From positions 124,001-188,000 of the forward strand of contig NZ_BJEQ01000006.1 of NCBI RefSeq assembly GCF_005405585.1: DNA of 64,000 nucleotides, written 5' to 3'. Shown here in pieces: positions 9,088 to 18,367 of this stretch (position 1 is the stretch's first letter; each line of letters begins with the position of its first letter). Source of the DNA: Agarivorans sp. Toyoura001. Its GTDB lineage: Bacteria; Pseudomonadota; Gammaproteobacteria; Enterobacterales; Celerinatantimonadaceae. Made by a program: the position numbers and the translations under genes. A model generated the notes under the pieces. It was not told the DNA's origin. It ran no database searches and worked only from the letters and a program-made list of their open reading frames with translations.

Positions 9088-10323
9088 TTAAGCGTAAACA
9101 GGGCTAAAACTTTGCTCTGCGGGTTGGTTGCTTACGGTATCCCAATAAGGCGAAAGCATCCGTAATTTTTCCACGATGCCTGGTAACACTGCCAGCACTT
9201 GGTCAATCATTTCTTCACTCGTAAAGCGAGACAGCGAAAAACGAATAGCGCCATGTGCCGCGGTATAAGGAATATCCATAGCGCGCATAACATGCGATGG
9301 CTCGAGTGAACCCGAAGTACAGGCAGACCCTGAAGACGCTGCAATGCCGTGTTGATCCAGCATCAATAAAATGGACTCGCCTTCAACAAACTCGAAAGCG
9401 ATGTTGCTGGTATTAGGTACACGATGACGAGGGTCGCCGGTAACAAAACAATGTGGAATACGCGCTAACAGCCCCATTTCCAAGCGGTCGCGCATCATCT
9501 TGATTCGCGCAGAATCTTGTTCAATAGATTGCATGGCTAACTCTGCTGCTTTACCTAAGCCAACAATGCCGCTGCTATTCTCTGTGCCAGCTCTACGACC
9601 GCGCTCCTGGTGGCCGCCACGCAGTAATGGTCGGAATTTGGCGCCACGGCGCAGGTACAACGCGCCCACTCCTTTGGGTGCATGGAACTTGTGCCCAGAG
9701 ATAGACAGCAGATCTATACCGCTGTCAGCAACTTGAATAGGTAACTTGCCAGCGACCTGCACTGCGTCGGTATGAAATAAAATGCCATGTTGTTTTGCTA
9801 ACTCTGCCATACCGCGAATTGGGAACAGACTCCCGGTTTCGTTGTTTGCCCACATAAAACTGGCTACAGCGACTTCGCTACTCAGCGCTTGTTTGTAAGC
9901 TTCCATGTCTAATCGACCACGCGCATCTACTTTTATCCAATGCACCGTATAACCTTTACGCTCAAGGTTTTGACAAAGCTCTAACGTGGCTGGGTGTTCA
10001 ATCACTGAAGTAATGATCTCTTTCCGATTTGGAAAGGCTTCAATGGCCGACATAATGGCTGTTGCGCTGGCTTCTGTGGCGCACGAGGTAAAGATGACCT
10101 CGCTACTATAGCTGGCGCCAATCAAAGCTTGCACTTGTTGCCTTGCATGCTCTATCGCTTTACCCACTTGCTCACCAAACTGATGGATAGAAGAAGGGTT
10201 ACCATAAAACTCACTTAAATAAGGCAGCATTTGTTCCAGTACTTTGGCATCAACTTGAGTGGTGGCGTTATTATCCAAGTAGGCCAGCTGAGTGGCTTTG
10301 TTTAGCGTAGTTAAGTTGCTCAT
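9088..10323 (-). CDS. nifS: NifS, cysteine desulfurase
   Basis: 411 residues. A PLP enzyme that takes sulfur from L-cysteine and passes it to NifU for Fe-S cluster building. The PLP lysine is Lys212 (SISGHKFHAPKG); the persulfide-forming cysteine is Cys335 in SSGSACTSGSLEPSHV; the N-terminal YLDNNATTQVD motif is present. All key residues are intact. Second gene of nifUSVWZM, 12 bp behind nifU. Confidence 0.94.
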   Translation of the reverse strand: MSNLTTLNKATQLAYLDNNATTQVDAKVLEQMLPYLSEFYGNPSSIHQFGEQVGKAIEHARQQVQALIGASYSSEVIFTSCATEASATAIMSAIEAFPNRKEIITSVIEHPATLELCQNLERKGYTVHWIKVDARGRLDMEAYKQALSSEVAVASFMWANNETGSLFPIRGMAELAKQHGILFHTDAVQVAGKLPIQVADSGIDLLSISGHKFHAPKGVGALYLRRGAKFRPLLRGGHQERGRRAGTENSSGIVGLGKAAELAMQSIEQDSARIKMMRDRLEMGLLARIPHCFVTGDPRHRVPNTSNIAFEFVEGESILLMLDQHGIAASSGSACTSGSLEPSHVMRAMDIPYTAAHGAIRFSLSRFTSEEMIDQVLAVLPGIVEKLRMLSPYWDTVSNQPAEQSFSPVYA

Positions 10324-10335
10324 AGTGTTATTTCC

Positions 10336-11196
10336 TTAAGCTAAGCTGGCTGCGCCAGTTGGATAAACGGTGATGGTCTCGCCTAATACGGCACTGATCT
10401 TTTGCTCAATCATGGCCAGGGTGGCACCTGATAAACCACATCCATTGCAAGCGCCGGTGAGTGAAACAAACACCATGTCATCTTCTACGTCTGACAATTG
10501 CACATCACCACCGTCTGCTTGAAGTTGCGGCCTTACTTGCTCTAGGGCTTGTTCAATAAGACGTATCTTGCCAACAATGGTATTAGCTTTGCTCGGGCTA
10601 GCTGGCGTGACAATGGGATCTGCCAATGGCGTACCTAAGCATTCTTCGAGTACCCATTCAATTTTCTCGTGGCAAGCTGCACAGGCGCCGCCAGCCTTGG
10701 TGTAGTTGATCACCTCATCTAAGGTTTCGAGATTGTTTTGGCTTACCACGCGTTTAATTAGCGCGTCGTCGATGGCAAAACATTTACAAATGAGTTCACC
10801 TTCTTCATGTTCCTCGGCAACTTCTTCTCCACGATATTGCGCTACCGCAGCATGCAATGCTTCCATTCCCATGACTGAGCAATGCATTTTCTCTGGCGGT
10901 AAACCATCTAAAAAATCAACAATATCTTGATTGGAAATACGCATTACTTGATCGATGGTTTGACCTATGATCATCTCAGTTAATGCCGACGAAGAGGCAA
11001 TCGCGCTGCCACAGCCAAAAGTTTGAAATCCGGCGTCTTCAATCACATCACTATCAGGGTTTACTTTAAGACTAAGACGCAAGGCGTCTCCGCAGGAAAT
11101 TGAACCCACGTCACCAATGGCGTTTGCATGATCGACTGCTTTAGCATTTTTGGGTTGAAAGAAATGCTGTTTTACTTTTTCTGAATAGTTCCACAT
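10336..11196 (-). CDS. nifU: NifU, three-domain Fe-S cluster scaffold
   Basis: 286 residues in the full-length Azotobacter plan: IscU-like domain with Cys35, Cys62 and Cys106; a central permanent [2Fe-2S] domain with Cys137, Cys139, Cys172 and Cys175 (CKC ... ACAAC); and an Nfu-like C-terminal domain with CNGCG near residue 265. The cysteine numbering matches what I recall of A. vinelandii NifU. Assembles clusters for NifH and the cofactor precursors. First gene of its operon; a -24/-12 element and two palindromes lie upstream. Confidence 0.94.
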   Translation of the reverse strand: MWNYSEKVKQHFFQPKNAKAVDHANAIGDVGSISCGDALRLSLKVNPDSDVIEDAGFQTFGCGSAIASSSALTEMIIGQTIDQVMRISNQDIVDFLDGLPPEKMHCSVMGMEALHAAVAQYRGEEVAEEHEEGELICKCFAIDDALIKRVVSQNNLETLDEVINYTKAGGACAACHEKIEWVLEECLGTPLADPIVTPASPSKANTIVGKIRLIEQALEQVRPQLQADGGDVQLSDVEDDMVFVSLTGACNGCGLSGATLAMIEQKISAVLGETITVYPTGAASLA

Positions 11197-11366
11197 ACGC
11201 TACCCCACAATGATGAGTTAATTGGTAGTGGTAGTAACCCGCGGTGATAAGACAACATTACTGCCCTAGACTGAGTGTTGATAAGCCATTGGGAACCTAG
11301 AACACAGCGTTTCTTGCTCAAGGGCCGCAAACTCAATCACAACGGGTTATTACCTACATTAGGTAT

Positions 11367-11382
11367 TGCAAGTGGGATACCC
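11367..11382 (-). promoter_or_regulatory. Sigma-54 type -24/-12 promoter of nifU
   Basis: On the minus strand the sequence GGGTATCCCACTTGCA has GG and GC exactly ten bases apart and a perfect TTGCA -12 box; the -24 box is degenerate. The start of transcription would fall near 11356, about 160 bases before nifU. Confidence 0.55.
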
Positions 11383-11406
11383 AATCAACCAATGAACGTA
11401 ACCTAC

Positions 11407-11426
11407 TGATAAATATTGATTTATCA
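11407..11426. repeat. Inverted repeat in the nifU upstream region
   Basis: TGATAAAT and ATTTATCA separated by four bases (ATTG), a perfect 8-bp AT-rich dyad lying between the -24/-12 element and the TGT-N10-ACA site. One arm comes close to an IHF consensus, which would suit a sigma-54 promoter needing DNA bending; this is an inference. Confidence 0.4.
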
Positions 11427-11447
11427 ACTCGGGATAAATATTTTCAG

Positions 11448-11463
11448 TGTGAGTTAAATCACA
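11448..11463. promoter_or_regulatory. NifA-type upstream site that is also a perfect CRP-type palindrome
   Basis: TGTGAGTTAAATCACA fits TGT-N4-T-N5-ACA (NifA) and TGTGA-N6-TCACA (CRP/cAMP) without mismatch. Its centre is about 100 bases upstream of the predicted nifU start, a normal NifA distance. It overlaps the last codons and stop of the rseC-like gene. Confidence 0.6.
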
Positions 11464-11930
11464 TTATCGGATGGCTTGTTAGATTTGCTACAGGATGTTG
11501 TAGGCCTTAATGACAACTGCTGATTAAGCTGCCCAATAAGCGGCTGGGCAAAATACCGACTTAACAGTAAGCCAGAGACAAAACCCAATAGAGCGGCCCC
11601 TAAATTAATGTATTCGACCGTATGAGGATGAGCGGCCGCAAACAAATAGTTAGCCAATAAAGCAAAACCAAGCAAACCACATAAAGCAGGAGCAAACATC
11701 ACCATAATGGCTTTTAGTAAAAAGCTGTCGTGGCAATTCATGTCTACTTGCTGCCCAACCTTATAGTGCGCTGGGCTGGTAAGTTCTGCCCGTAGCAAGG
11801 TAGCTGTGTCACTGTTCACAGTGACACAGCTATTTTTACTCACACAAGAAGAACAGGCACTTTGCCGCTGTCCTTCTAAAACAACTTTATCACCTGACAC
11901 GCTAACCACATTTAAGCTTACTTGTGCCAT
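11454..11930 (-). CDS. RseC-family protein (SoxR-reducing system) in the nifENX operon
   Basis: 158 residues. RseC proteins are inner-membrane partners of the Rsx/Rnf electron-transfer complex and sigma-E signalling. The N-terminal cytoplasmic domain has the family cysteines (ACSSCVSKNSC: Cys26, Cys29, Cys35), followed by two membrane helices (about 70-92 and 103-123) and a short polar tail. It lies 12 bp after the nif ferredoxin and is the last gene of the nifENX unit, well away from any rpoE operon. The family call is firm; a nif-specific role, perhaps maintaining an Rnf complex that feeds nitrogenase, is inferred. Confidence 0.8.
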   Translation of the reverse strand: MAQVSLNVVSVSGDKVVLEGQRQSACSSCVSKNSCVTVNSDTATLLRAELTSPAHYKVGQQVDMNCHDSFLLKAIMVMFAPALCGLLGFALLANYLFAAAHPHTVEYINLGAALLGFVSGLLLSRYFAQPLIGQLNQQLSLRPTTSCSKSNKPSDNVI

Positions 11931-11942
11931 AAGATCTGCTTC

Positions 11943-12248
11943 CTAGACCAAAGCGCTAGCGGGTGTATGGGTGTGGCAATTTTTAGCACATACGGTAGAG
12001 CAAGCCGCACAACCAATACAATCACCGGCGTTTTTCAGCTCCATCACCATCACTACATCGTCGTCATAATCGTCATAGGCTTCGTCATCTTCGTCTATTT
12101 CTCGCTCAACCAAATCAAACACATCACGTGGGCAAACTTTGTAGCATCGCCCGCAACCAATACATGCGTCTTGATCTAATGCCGTAACAAACTGCGGTTC
12201 CCAAGGTGATCCGTCTCTGGTGAGCCCCATAAAGTTTTTATCGCTCAT
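11943..12248 (-). CDS. fdxB: nif-specific ferredoxin III (FdxB type), 2[4Fe-4S]
   Basis: 101 residues with two cluster motifs: CIGCGRCYKVCP (Cys29, 32, 35, 39) and CIGCAACSTVCAKNC (Cys77, 80, 83, 87, 91). Between them is a strongly acidic insert (DEDDEAYDDYDDD). The N-terminus FMGLTRDGSPWEPQFV is characteristic of nif-associated ferredoxin III. It probably donates electrons to cofactor assembly or to NifH. 41 bp after nifX, 12 bp before the rseC-like gene. Confidence 0.88.
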   Translation of the reverse strand: MSDKNFMGLTRDGSPWEPQFVTALDQDACIGCGRCYKVCPRDVFDLVEREIDEDDEAYDDYDDDVVMVMELKNAGDCIGCAACSTVCAKNCHTHTPASALV

Positions 12249-12289
12249 TACTCTTTCCTTTTTTAGTTAATTTACATTCCATTACCTTG

Positions 12290-12760
12290 TTACCAAGGCT
12301 CATCTAATAGTTCGTTTAAACGTTGGGTTTGTTCGGCTGAATCAGTCTGTTTGTTTTGCATCCACGCCATCGGTTGATGAACAAACTGCAAGTGAATTTC
12401 TCCCAACAAAACACTAAGCTCTATATCGCTATCAACCATTAAACTACTGATACCCGATTGCTTAAGTTTTTCTATTGCTCGTTGGCCACAAGCGTTACTG
12501 AATACGGCTGCACAGCCTTTAAGGGCTTCGATGCGTTGGCTCAAGCGCCCGGCGTCGTGACCAGGTTTAGTCACTTCAAACTGCAGCGCTTCAATAAGTT
12601 GAATATGTTGCTCACCAAAACCGTAAATCAAAAAGGTATGTGCGCTACCAAAATGTTGGTCAACCTTGTGTTTACTCTCACTGGCAAAAGCCACTTTAAA
12701 ACAGTGCTCGCGTTGTTGGCCGTCTTCGATAATTGAAAGCTTTCTTTCCATCGCATTCAT
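12290..12760 (-). CDS. nifX: NifX, FeMo-cofactor precursor carrier
   Basis: 156 residues. NifX carries NifB-co and the VK-cluster to NifEN. The core is the NifX/NafY-type fold: VAFASESKHKVDQHFGSAHTF with the ligand-binding His in QHFGSA, HDAGRLSQRIEAL, and CAAVFSNACGQRAIEKLKQ. The tail (LLGEIHLQFVHQPMAWM) is also typical. Nine bases behind nifN, as in most nifENX operons. The orf5/orf6 pair that usually follows in Azotobacter is absent. Confidence 0.9.
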   Translation of the reverse strand: MNAMERKLSIIEDGQQREHCFKVAFASESKHKVDQHFGSAHTFLIYGFGEQHIQLIEALQFEVTKPGHDAGRLSQRIEALKGCAAVFSNACGQRAIEKLKQSGISSLMVDSDIELSVLLGEIHLQFVHQPMAWMQNKQTDSAEQTQRLNELLDEPW

Positions 12761-12769
12761 AGCAGCACC

Positions 12770-14167
12770 TTAGGAAATGGGCAGTGGATGTTTAACACAA
12801 CTTTCTGGTTCAAAACGGTAAGCACTTACATGGGCAGGTACTTCGTCTTGATGATTGGCTTTTAGTAAATTAGCCATGGCAAATAAGCGATTTCTGGCAC
12901 CTTCGTATCCCACTTGCAGCGCATCGCTATTACCAAACTGATCATGGCAAGGGAAGCCTGCTCGTAATACCGGTGTGGAGGGCTCGCATAAATTGGCGCA
13001 ATGGGTATTGCCTATAACAAACTCACTATCGGCAATAACATTGGTAAGGTTTGATAGATCCCCTACTACCACGTTATTTGCCTTAATCGCTTTAAGTTCT
13101 GGCACATTGAGGGTTGTGACAAGTTTGTTTAACACTGCACCATTCTCGGCTAACAATGTTGCGTAACCTGCTGCTGCGTCTGGCTCTAAGGCCATAGACA
13201 CTTGGCTAGCCGATAACAGAAAGTGGCAATCTAACATGGCGTCTTGCAGCCGTTTACGTTGACGATTTATCCAATCGGGCACTGCTTGATTGGATAGCCT
13301 AGACAGCAACATCACCAGTTTGTCACACTTCTCTAGGCCCATAACCAGACCTAATGAGTGATAAGGCACCGCGTAGTGTTCTTGCAACAATTTTGCTGCG
13401 GGTAATAGAGATTCGCCAATCACCAAACTCGCTACGCTATTTACCATGCTGGTAATTTGATTTACCCCGGTACCGCCAGTACTGGTGTTAGAAAAATCTT
13501 CATCGGCCAAGTGGCCATCTAAGGAATCACTTAAATTCGGGAGTAACACCGCGTTAAATCCAAACGCTGAGCAATACCGTTCAATTAACTCACAATCTGC
13601 GCTGGTTAAGGCCACTGAGCAAAACACATTAAGTTGTGGCTGTACCGCAACCGTAAGTTTGCTATCAACGGTAGGCTCTACAATTAACTGTTGCACGCAA
13701 GCTTCAACAGCATGTGCAAAACCACTTTGCATCGAGCCGCTAAAATCAGGGGTTGATACAGAAACCAGTCTGCTTTTTAAATACTGCAGATGGTTAGCTT
13801 TAAATTCACGAATAACTCTGGCTACGTCGCAGCCTTGCATCTCCGTTAAGCCTGTAGTCACCACCATAATTAATTGAGGCTGATGTTTTTCACATAACAG
13901 TGCCAATGCTTTGTTTAAGTTGTCGTCACCTCCCATTACTGCAGCAATGTGGTCTATGGCGGTGTTTTGTAGCGGTATGGGTTCGCGATAATGTTGTATC
14001 AAGTAAACCTTAGCGAACGCACCACATCCCTGGGAGCCATGCATTAAAGGGATCGCATTGCTTAATCCCATACAGGCTAAGGTTGCTCCGGTAGCCGCAC
14101 TGGTTTTTAACGGTTGTTCTACTAAGGCGCTGCGATTTATAGCGATGTGATGGTTATCTTTGCTCAT
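12770..14167 (-). CDS. nifN: NifN, subunit of the NifEN cofactor scaffold
   Basis: 465 residues from ATG at 14167, which overlaps the nifE stop as ATGA and has GAGGAG upstream; a longer in-frame extension is less likely. NifN pairs with NifE, on which the FeMo-cofactor precursor is matured. It resembles NifK: N-terminal cluster cysteines in [24 protein letters not shown], and [13 protein letters not shown]. Nothing is truncated. Translational coupling with nifE is implied by the overlap. Confidence 0.92.
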   Translation of the reverse strand: MSKDNHHIAINRSALVEQPLKTSAATGATLACMGLSNAIPLMHGSQGCGAFAKVYLIQHYREPIPLQNTAIDHIAAVMGGDDNLNKALALLCEKHQPQLIMVVTTGLTEMQGCDVARVIREFKANHLQYLKSRLVSVSTPDFSGSMQSGFAHAVEACVQQLIVEPTVDSKLTVAVQPQLNVFCSVALTSADCELIERYCSAFGFNAVLLPNLSDSLDGHLADEDFSNTSTGGTGVNQITSMVNSVASLVIGESLLPAAKLLQEHYAVPYHSLGLVMGLEKCDKLVMLLSRLSNQAVPDWINRQRKRLQDAMLDCHFLLSASQVSMALEPDAAAGYATLLAENGAVLNKLVTTLNVPELKAIKANNVVVGDLSNLTNVIADSEFVIGNTHCANLCEPSTPVLRAGFPCHDQFGNSDALQVGYEGARNRLFAMANLLKANHQDEVPAHVSAYRFEPESCVKHPLPIS

Positions 14168-15570
14168 AATTGCTCCTCGCTGCTTAATCGTACTGTTTGC
14201 TGCCACGGCGCAGTACTAGCAACCAGCGGCCAAATTGGACTTTCTAAGGTGCGGCACAGTTCTTTAGCAAAAGTAAGCATGCCCTCGTAGCCTGCGTAGG
14301 CGTGTTCACGCTCTTGGTTAATGTCGAGGAACGGTAATCGCGCTTTAAGCGCGGTATACATGTTGCGCCCACCTGCTATTAATAAGTCGGCCTGTTGCTG
14401 ACTAGCAATGTCTAATAGGTTTCTTGCACCGCCTTCGTCTAACATTAAGGCTTCATCACCCATTATTTGTTTAATACGGGCTTTGTCTTCAGCAGTGGAT
14501 TTTTTGGTCCCTGTAGCCACTACGCTAACACCTAGCTCTTGCAATGCTGAGACTATCGACCACGACTTTACTCCGCCGGTATACAGCAGGGCCTTAGTAC
14601 CAGTTAAGCGATTAATATAAGGCTGCAGTTTCTTGCGGATGGTAATTTCTTGCTCAGCTATCAATACCTCTGTTTCGCGGATCACTTGGGGATCATTAAT
14701 CAATTTAGCGAAGCTTCTTAATGCTGCTGATGTATCCTCTACGCCATAAAAACTGCCTTCGAACCAGGGAATGTCCCAGCGTTCTTCTAGCATACGTGCG
14801 ACGTTTATTTGCGCGCGAGAGCACACCACCATGGCCGCGTCGGCTCGGTGCATGGTTTGAATTTCGTGGAAGCGGGTATCTCCCGACATGCAGCTTAATA
14901 CCCGATACCCTAAACGTTCTAGTAAGGGTGATACGTGCCAAAATTCTCCAGCAATATTGTATTCACCTATCAGCACAATATCGTTTACTTGGCGTGTTGG
15001 ATCGTGGCGCATTAAGGGTTTTGCTGGTGGCTCAGCACTTCCCACAACCTGTTTTACCATTACCTCTCCCGCAATGCGGTTACCTAGGTTTTTACTCCCG
15101 TAAAAACCGGCTGCATCTACTGCAACAACGGGAAGTTTCCAGCGCTGCTGGGCCATTTTGCATATAGCGTGAACGTCATTACCTTCTAAGGCAGGAACAC
15201 AAGTAACGTAAACAAACACAGCTGGCGGCTGATGTTTCTCGATAACGGTTTTTATTGCGTGAAGTAGCCGTTTTTCTGCTCGCCCCATTATCACGTCTTG
15301 TTCGTTTAAATCCGTGGTAAACCCTAATCGAAACAAGTTGCGACCAGAGGCGCGAGTACCTCGGTTATTCCAACTGTTCCCAGCACAAGCTATAGGCCCA
15401 TGAACAATATGGGCAACGTCGGCTATCGGTAGCAGGCTTATTTGGGCTCCATCAAAACTGCAACCACCCGCAGTTGCACCAGGCACCGGCCTAGCACAGC
15501 CGCTTTTTTCTCCTTGGTTATGCTCACAAGCTGGCTCATCTAATAATTCAGCAATATCACTTCGCTTCAT
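14164..15570 (-). CDS. nifE: NifE, subunit of the NifEN cofactor scaffold
   Basis: 468 residues. NifE resembles NifD and forms the alpha2beta2 scaffold with NifN. Near the N-terminus are the family motifs [17 protein letters not shown] and [19 protein letters not shown]; also [19 protein letters not shown] and [21 protein letters not shown]. First gene of nifENX-fdxB-rseC, preceded by a sigma-54 type promoter and a NifA-type site. Confidence 0.94.
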   Translation of the reverse strand: MKRSDIAELLDEPACEHNQGEKSGCARPVPGATAGGCSFDGAQISLLPIADVAHIVHGPIACAGNSWNNRGTRASGRNLFRLGFTTDLNEQDVIMGRAEKRLLHAIKTVIEKHQPPAVFVYVTCVPALEGNDVHAICKMAQQRWKLPVVAVDAAGFYGSKNLGNRIAGEVMVKQVVGSAEPPAKPLMRHDPTRQVNDIVLIGEYNIAGEFWHVSPLLERLGYRVLSCMSGDTRFHEIQTMHRADAAMVVCSRAQINVARMLEERWDIPWFEGSFYGVEDTSAALRSFAKLINDPQVIRETEVLIAEQEITIRKKLQPYINRLTGTKALLYTGGVKSWSIVSALQELGVSVVATGTKKSTAEDKARIKQIMGDEALMLDEGGARNLLDIASQQQADLLIAGGRNMYTALKARLPFLDINQEREHAYAGYEGMLTFAKELCRTLESPIWPLVASTAPWQQTVRLSSEEQL

Positions 15571-15624
15571 GCTTACTCCTCATCACTTGCAACTTTGCTT
15601 GTTAAAGCACTCAGCAGATCTAGT

Positions 15625-15640
15625 TGCAACAGACATTCCA
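15625..15640 (-). promoter_or_regulatory. Sigma-54 type -24/-12 promoter of nifE
   Basis: Minus strand TGGAATGTCTGTTGCA: TGG at -24 and a perfect TTGCA at -12 with the required spacing. Transcription should start near 15614, about 44 bases before nifE. Confidence 0.7.
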
Positions 15641-15674
15641 AAGCCTTAGGTGTTGATATATATGAATATTCTCT

Positions 15675-15690
15675 TGTAGCAAACACAACA
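15675..15690 (-). promoter_or_regulatory. NifA-type upstream activator site of nifE
   Basis: Minus strand TGTTGTGTTTGCTACA fits TGT-N4-T-N5-ACA exactly. Its centre is about 68 bases upstream of the predicted start, somewhat closer than usual. Confidence 0.65.
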
Positions 15691-15747
15691 AAATACTGCC
15701 AAACAACACAATGTATAGGTATCTCGTACACCTTAATCACCAACAAA

Positions 15748-15777
15748 AAAGGGCTTACCCGTGAAGGTAAGCCCTTT
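15748..15777 (-). terminator. Rho-independent terminator of the agarase gene
   Basis: Perfect 12-bp stem (AAAGGGCTTACC / GGTAAGCCCTTT) with a 6-base loop, followed on the minus strand by TTTG, giving a run of six T. It lies 30 bases past the agarase stop. Confidence 0.85.
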
Positions 15778-15807
15778 AAAACTATGAATGTTGTTTAAGC
15801 CAAAGGA

Positions 15808-17829
15808 TTAATCGTTGACTAATTTCCAGGTACGGATCCAGTCAACTTTCATAATGTTATTGTCGTTGTTTAATAGGTCATCTTTTTGAGGAAGACCCCC
15901 TACCCAACTTGAATCCTGGCTCCATAAATCCCAAATAATGAATTGCTCAAGCGTGAATGGTTGCTGGGTGGTTACCTTGTTTACTGGTTCACCGTTTAGG
16001 TAAAACTGTACGGTATGCTCATCTTTCCACCATGCGCCAAATACATGATAATCCTCGGTCCATAAAACACCTTGCAAGGTATTTTGATCCGATAGATCGG
16101 TACGGTTATCAGAGTTACCATGATTACGCTCTGTTGAGCCGTTTTTAGCAATAAAGTATTGCGAGTTCATTTTCCAAGGAAAGTCTGGCTGACAGTTACA
16201 GGTAGGAACTGGGTTGATTTCGATGATATCAATCTCATCGCGATTGTTAATATCACCATTGTTTAACCAGAATGTTGAGTAGGCCGAAATGTTAGCCACT
16301 TTTATCCGGCTTTCGGTATACATCGGGAACTTGATTTTGGCTACTGAGCGTACTCTAGATGATTCAAACCACTGGTTAGGGCTATCGGCATTTAAGGTTG
16401 CTTGGATCCACAAGTTACCGTCGGCCACACCTGAATTCTTGTTCAGCATGTTGACTGGTGTATTTCCATAGTTCCAATTGGTTTTTAACCACTTAGCACC
16501 ATTCCAAAATTCAAACTCATCAGATAAGTTATCTACTTTTTCCCAACGTTTACCTTGTGGAGTTGTGTTATTAAAAGACACAAAACTAGGTAAAGTAGCA
16601 TCGGCTGTATTTACGTCGATGACGTTTGGTGAGGAAACTTCGCAACCGCTGTTATCTACCGAGGTTCCAGGTGGCGTATTTGGACAAAGATCGATGGCGT
16701 TATTCACACCGTCGTTATCGTCATCTAACTGTGATGGTGAACATCCATTTTGGTCTACGGCTTCACTTAGCCCCGTATTTGGGCATAAATCGTTAGCATT
16801 TAGAACGCCGTCACCGTCGTCATCTAACAATGGAGGCTCTGTGGGGCCAGTTAACTCACCCTGCCAAACCAATTTGAAAGATTCTAAGTTCCATTGCCAA
16901 TCATTTGTACCAAGTGCGTGAATACGCACTTGTTGAACACCCGCTGGTAACGCTACTTCGGTATTAGCAGTAAGTGGTGAAAAGTTATCCCAACCGTTGG
17001 CTGGTACTTGAGCTTGAACATAAGAACGCCATGCTCCACCTTCCATTACCAGTAACTCAATGCTTGAGTTTTCGGTGATGGCGGTAGCAACATTAAAACT
17101 CACTAAGTACATACCGGCTTTGTCTACATTAACGTCGTAATCGACAAAATCACCGCTGTTTATGTAGTTAATAGCACCTTGCCCAGCGACGGTATATTTA
17201 CTGACCGGTGTTTGCTGGTTATCGTCAAAAGTGCCACCCTGACTGACAAAATCTTCGGCTTCGATATTTATAGTGCCAACAACGTCTTCAGGATTAGCGT
17301 TGTCGCCATTGTCCACATCATAAATAAATCTAAATTCTTGATTAGGATGATCGGCTAAACATGCCCACTGATGAAATTCATCACCGTTTTCAGTATAGGC
17401 ACCTGCTACGTCTAAACATTTTTCTGTTTGTTGGTTTTTTAATTTAAACCAGCCATTATTCATGTCTAGCAACGACCAATATTGTTTTTCATCGTTTACT
17501 TGGCAATCTAACTGTTGAATATCAGCGCCATTACTTACATCACCATTTTTAACTTCTAAGCACTTACTACTGGCCTTAGTTTTTATGCTGTAAAAACCAT
17601 TACCTTGGTTAACAAAAGCTAATCGTTGGTTGGCATTATTTTCACCACAAGTCCATTGAGCGAAAGGGGCAAAGTTAGCTGTGTTACCGGCAGACAAATC
17701 GATACATTTACCGCTATGGCGAACCTCAACATTACGGTATTCTGCGTCGCTAACCGTAGCCGCCGACAAGGGGGCTGACATAACAAACGCCATGGTGACA
17801 CCCAGAGATATCTTGTTTCTAAAAATCAT
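15808..17829 (-). CDS. Secreted multi-domain GH16 beta-agarase
   Basis: 673 residues. Order: signal peptide (1-24); R-type lectin/RICIN domain (about 30-170) with QxW-like repeats; CBM6-type carbohydrate-binding domain (about 185-325); two thrombospondin type 3 Ca-binding repeats (DDDGDGVLNANDLCP, DDDNDGVNNAIDLCP); C-terminal GH16 catalytic domain (about 400-673). The active site is DEIDIIE with Glu532 as nucleophile, Asp534 and Glu537 as acid/base. Stretches such as WLNNGDINNRDEIDIIE and MNSQYFIAKNGS resemble beta-agarases, which cut the beta-1,4 bonds of agarose; porphyranase or another agar-type specificity cannot be excluded. Transcribed alone, with its own terminator and a palindrome before the start. 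Confidence 0.88.
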   Translation of the reverse strand: MIFRNKISLGVTMAFVMSAPLSAATVSDAEYRNVEVRHSGKCIDLSAGNTANFAPFAQWTCGENNANQRLAFVNQGNGFYSIKTKASSKCLEVKNGDVSNGADIQQLDCQVNDEKQYWSLLDMNNGWFKLKNQQTEKCLDVAGAYTENGDEFHQWACLADHPNQEFRFIYDVDNGDNANPEDVVGTINIEAEDFVSQGGTFDDNQQTPVSKYTVAGQGAINYINSGDFVDYDVNVDKAGMYLVSFNVATAITENSSIELLVMEGGAWRSYVQAQVPANGWDNFSPLTANTEVALPAGVQQVRIHALGTNDWQWNLESFKLVWQGELTGPTEPPLLDDDGDGVLNANDLCPNTGLSEAVDQNGCSPSQLDDDNDGVNNAIDLCPNTPPGTSVDNSGCEVSSPNVIDVNTADATLPSFVSFNNTTPQGKRWEKVDNLSDEFEFWNGAKWLKTNWNYGNTPVNMLNKNSGVADGNLWIQATLNADSPNQWFESSRVRSVAKIKFPMYTESRIKVANISAYSTFWLNNGDINNRDEIDIIEINPVPTCNCQPDFPWKMNSQYFIAKNGSTERNHGNSDNRTDLSDQNTLQGVLWTEDYHVFGAWWKDEHTVQFYLNGEPVNKVTTQQPFTLEQFIIWDLWSQDSSWVGGLPQKDDLLNNDNNIMKVDWIRTWKLVND

Positions 17830-18367
17830 GTTGTTCCCATTTTATATTAGTTAATCCATTAAAGTATTGAAAACAATACTGGCCAACAATGGAGTCGATT
17901 AAACCAATTATTAATTCATACGAGAAACTAAATAACAAGACTAATTTATTTCAAGAATCCCCTTTAGAACAACTGAAAACATATTAAAAACAACAAAACA
18001 CAGAAAACTAAAAATACTACATAATGAACAACCATAGTATTCACAATGAACAGATCACAAAGTAAACATTTTCATAGGCAAGTAAATAAATTTTAGAATT
18101 AAAATAACCAATAGGTATTACAAAACCACATAACAAAAATATTTTTAAATTTATTTTTAATTAATAAGGTAAAAGCCAGGATTTACTAGAAATAGACTTC
18201 GCTAAACGTTTCTAGCTCGAAGTCTTAAAGCTAAAATAGTAGAGGTTTCCCTCACAAATGGTTGGCTATTGGCTTTGTATCGGCAGTGGTATTACTCAAC
18301 ATAACCAGAGGAACCGGTACAAAACGTAGTTAAAAAGAGCTTCGGGTTTGACAGTGAATTAAACGGC
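17830..18367. other. 538-bp agarase upstream region
   Basis: No gene seen. The first 330 bases are strikingly AT-rich with long A and T runs (about 17950-18165), as expected for a regulated promoter or for horizontally acquired DNA. The palindrome at 17863-17880 is the only clear protein-binding candidate. TTTGTATCGG (18272-18281) can pair, with G-U, with CCGGTACAAA about 30 bases on, possibly ending the marR transcript. Confidence 0.45.
17863..17880. promoter_or_regulatory. Palindromic operator candidate before the agarase
   Basis: AGTATTGAAAACAATACT is a perfect dyad with 7-base arms and a 4-base centre, ending 34 bases before the agarase ATG. The position suits a repressor. The cognate regulator is unknown. 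Confidence 0.5.

Noticed and set aside
11416..11427. FNR-like TTGAT...ATCAA in the nifU upstream region
   Set aside because: The spacer is two bases instead of four; better explained as part of the longer inverted repeat at 11407-11426.
14721..15167. 148-codon open frame on the plus strand opposite nifE
   Set aside because: Lies fully inside nifE, has no ribosome site and no recognisable pattern; a shadow frame.
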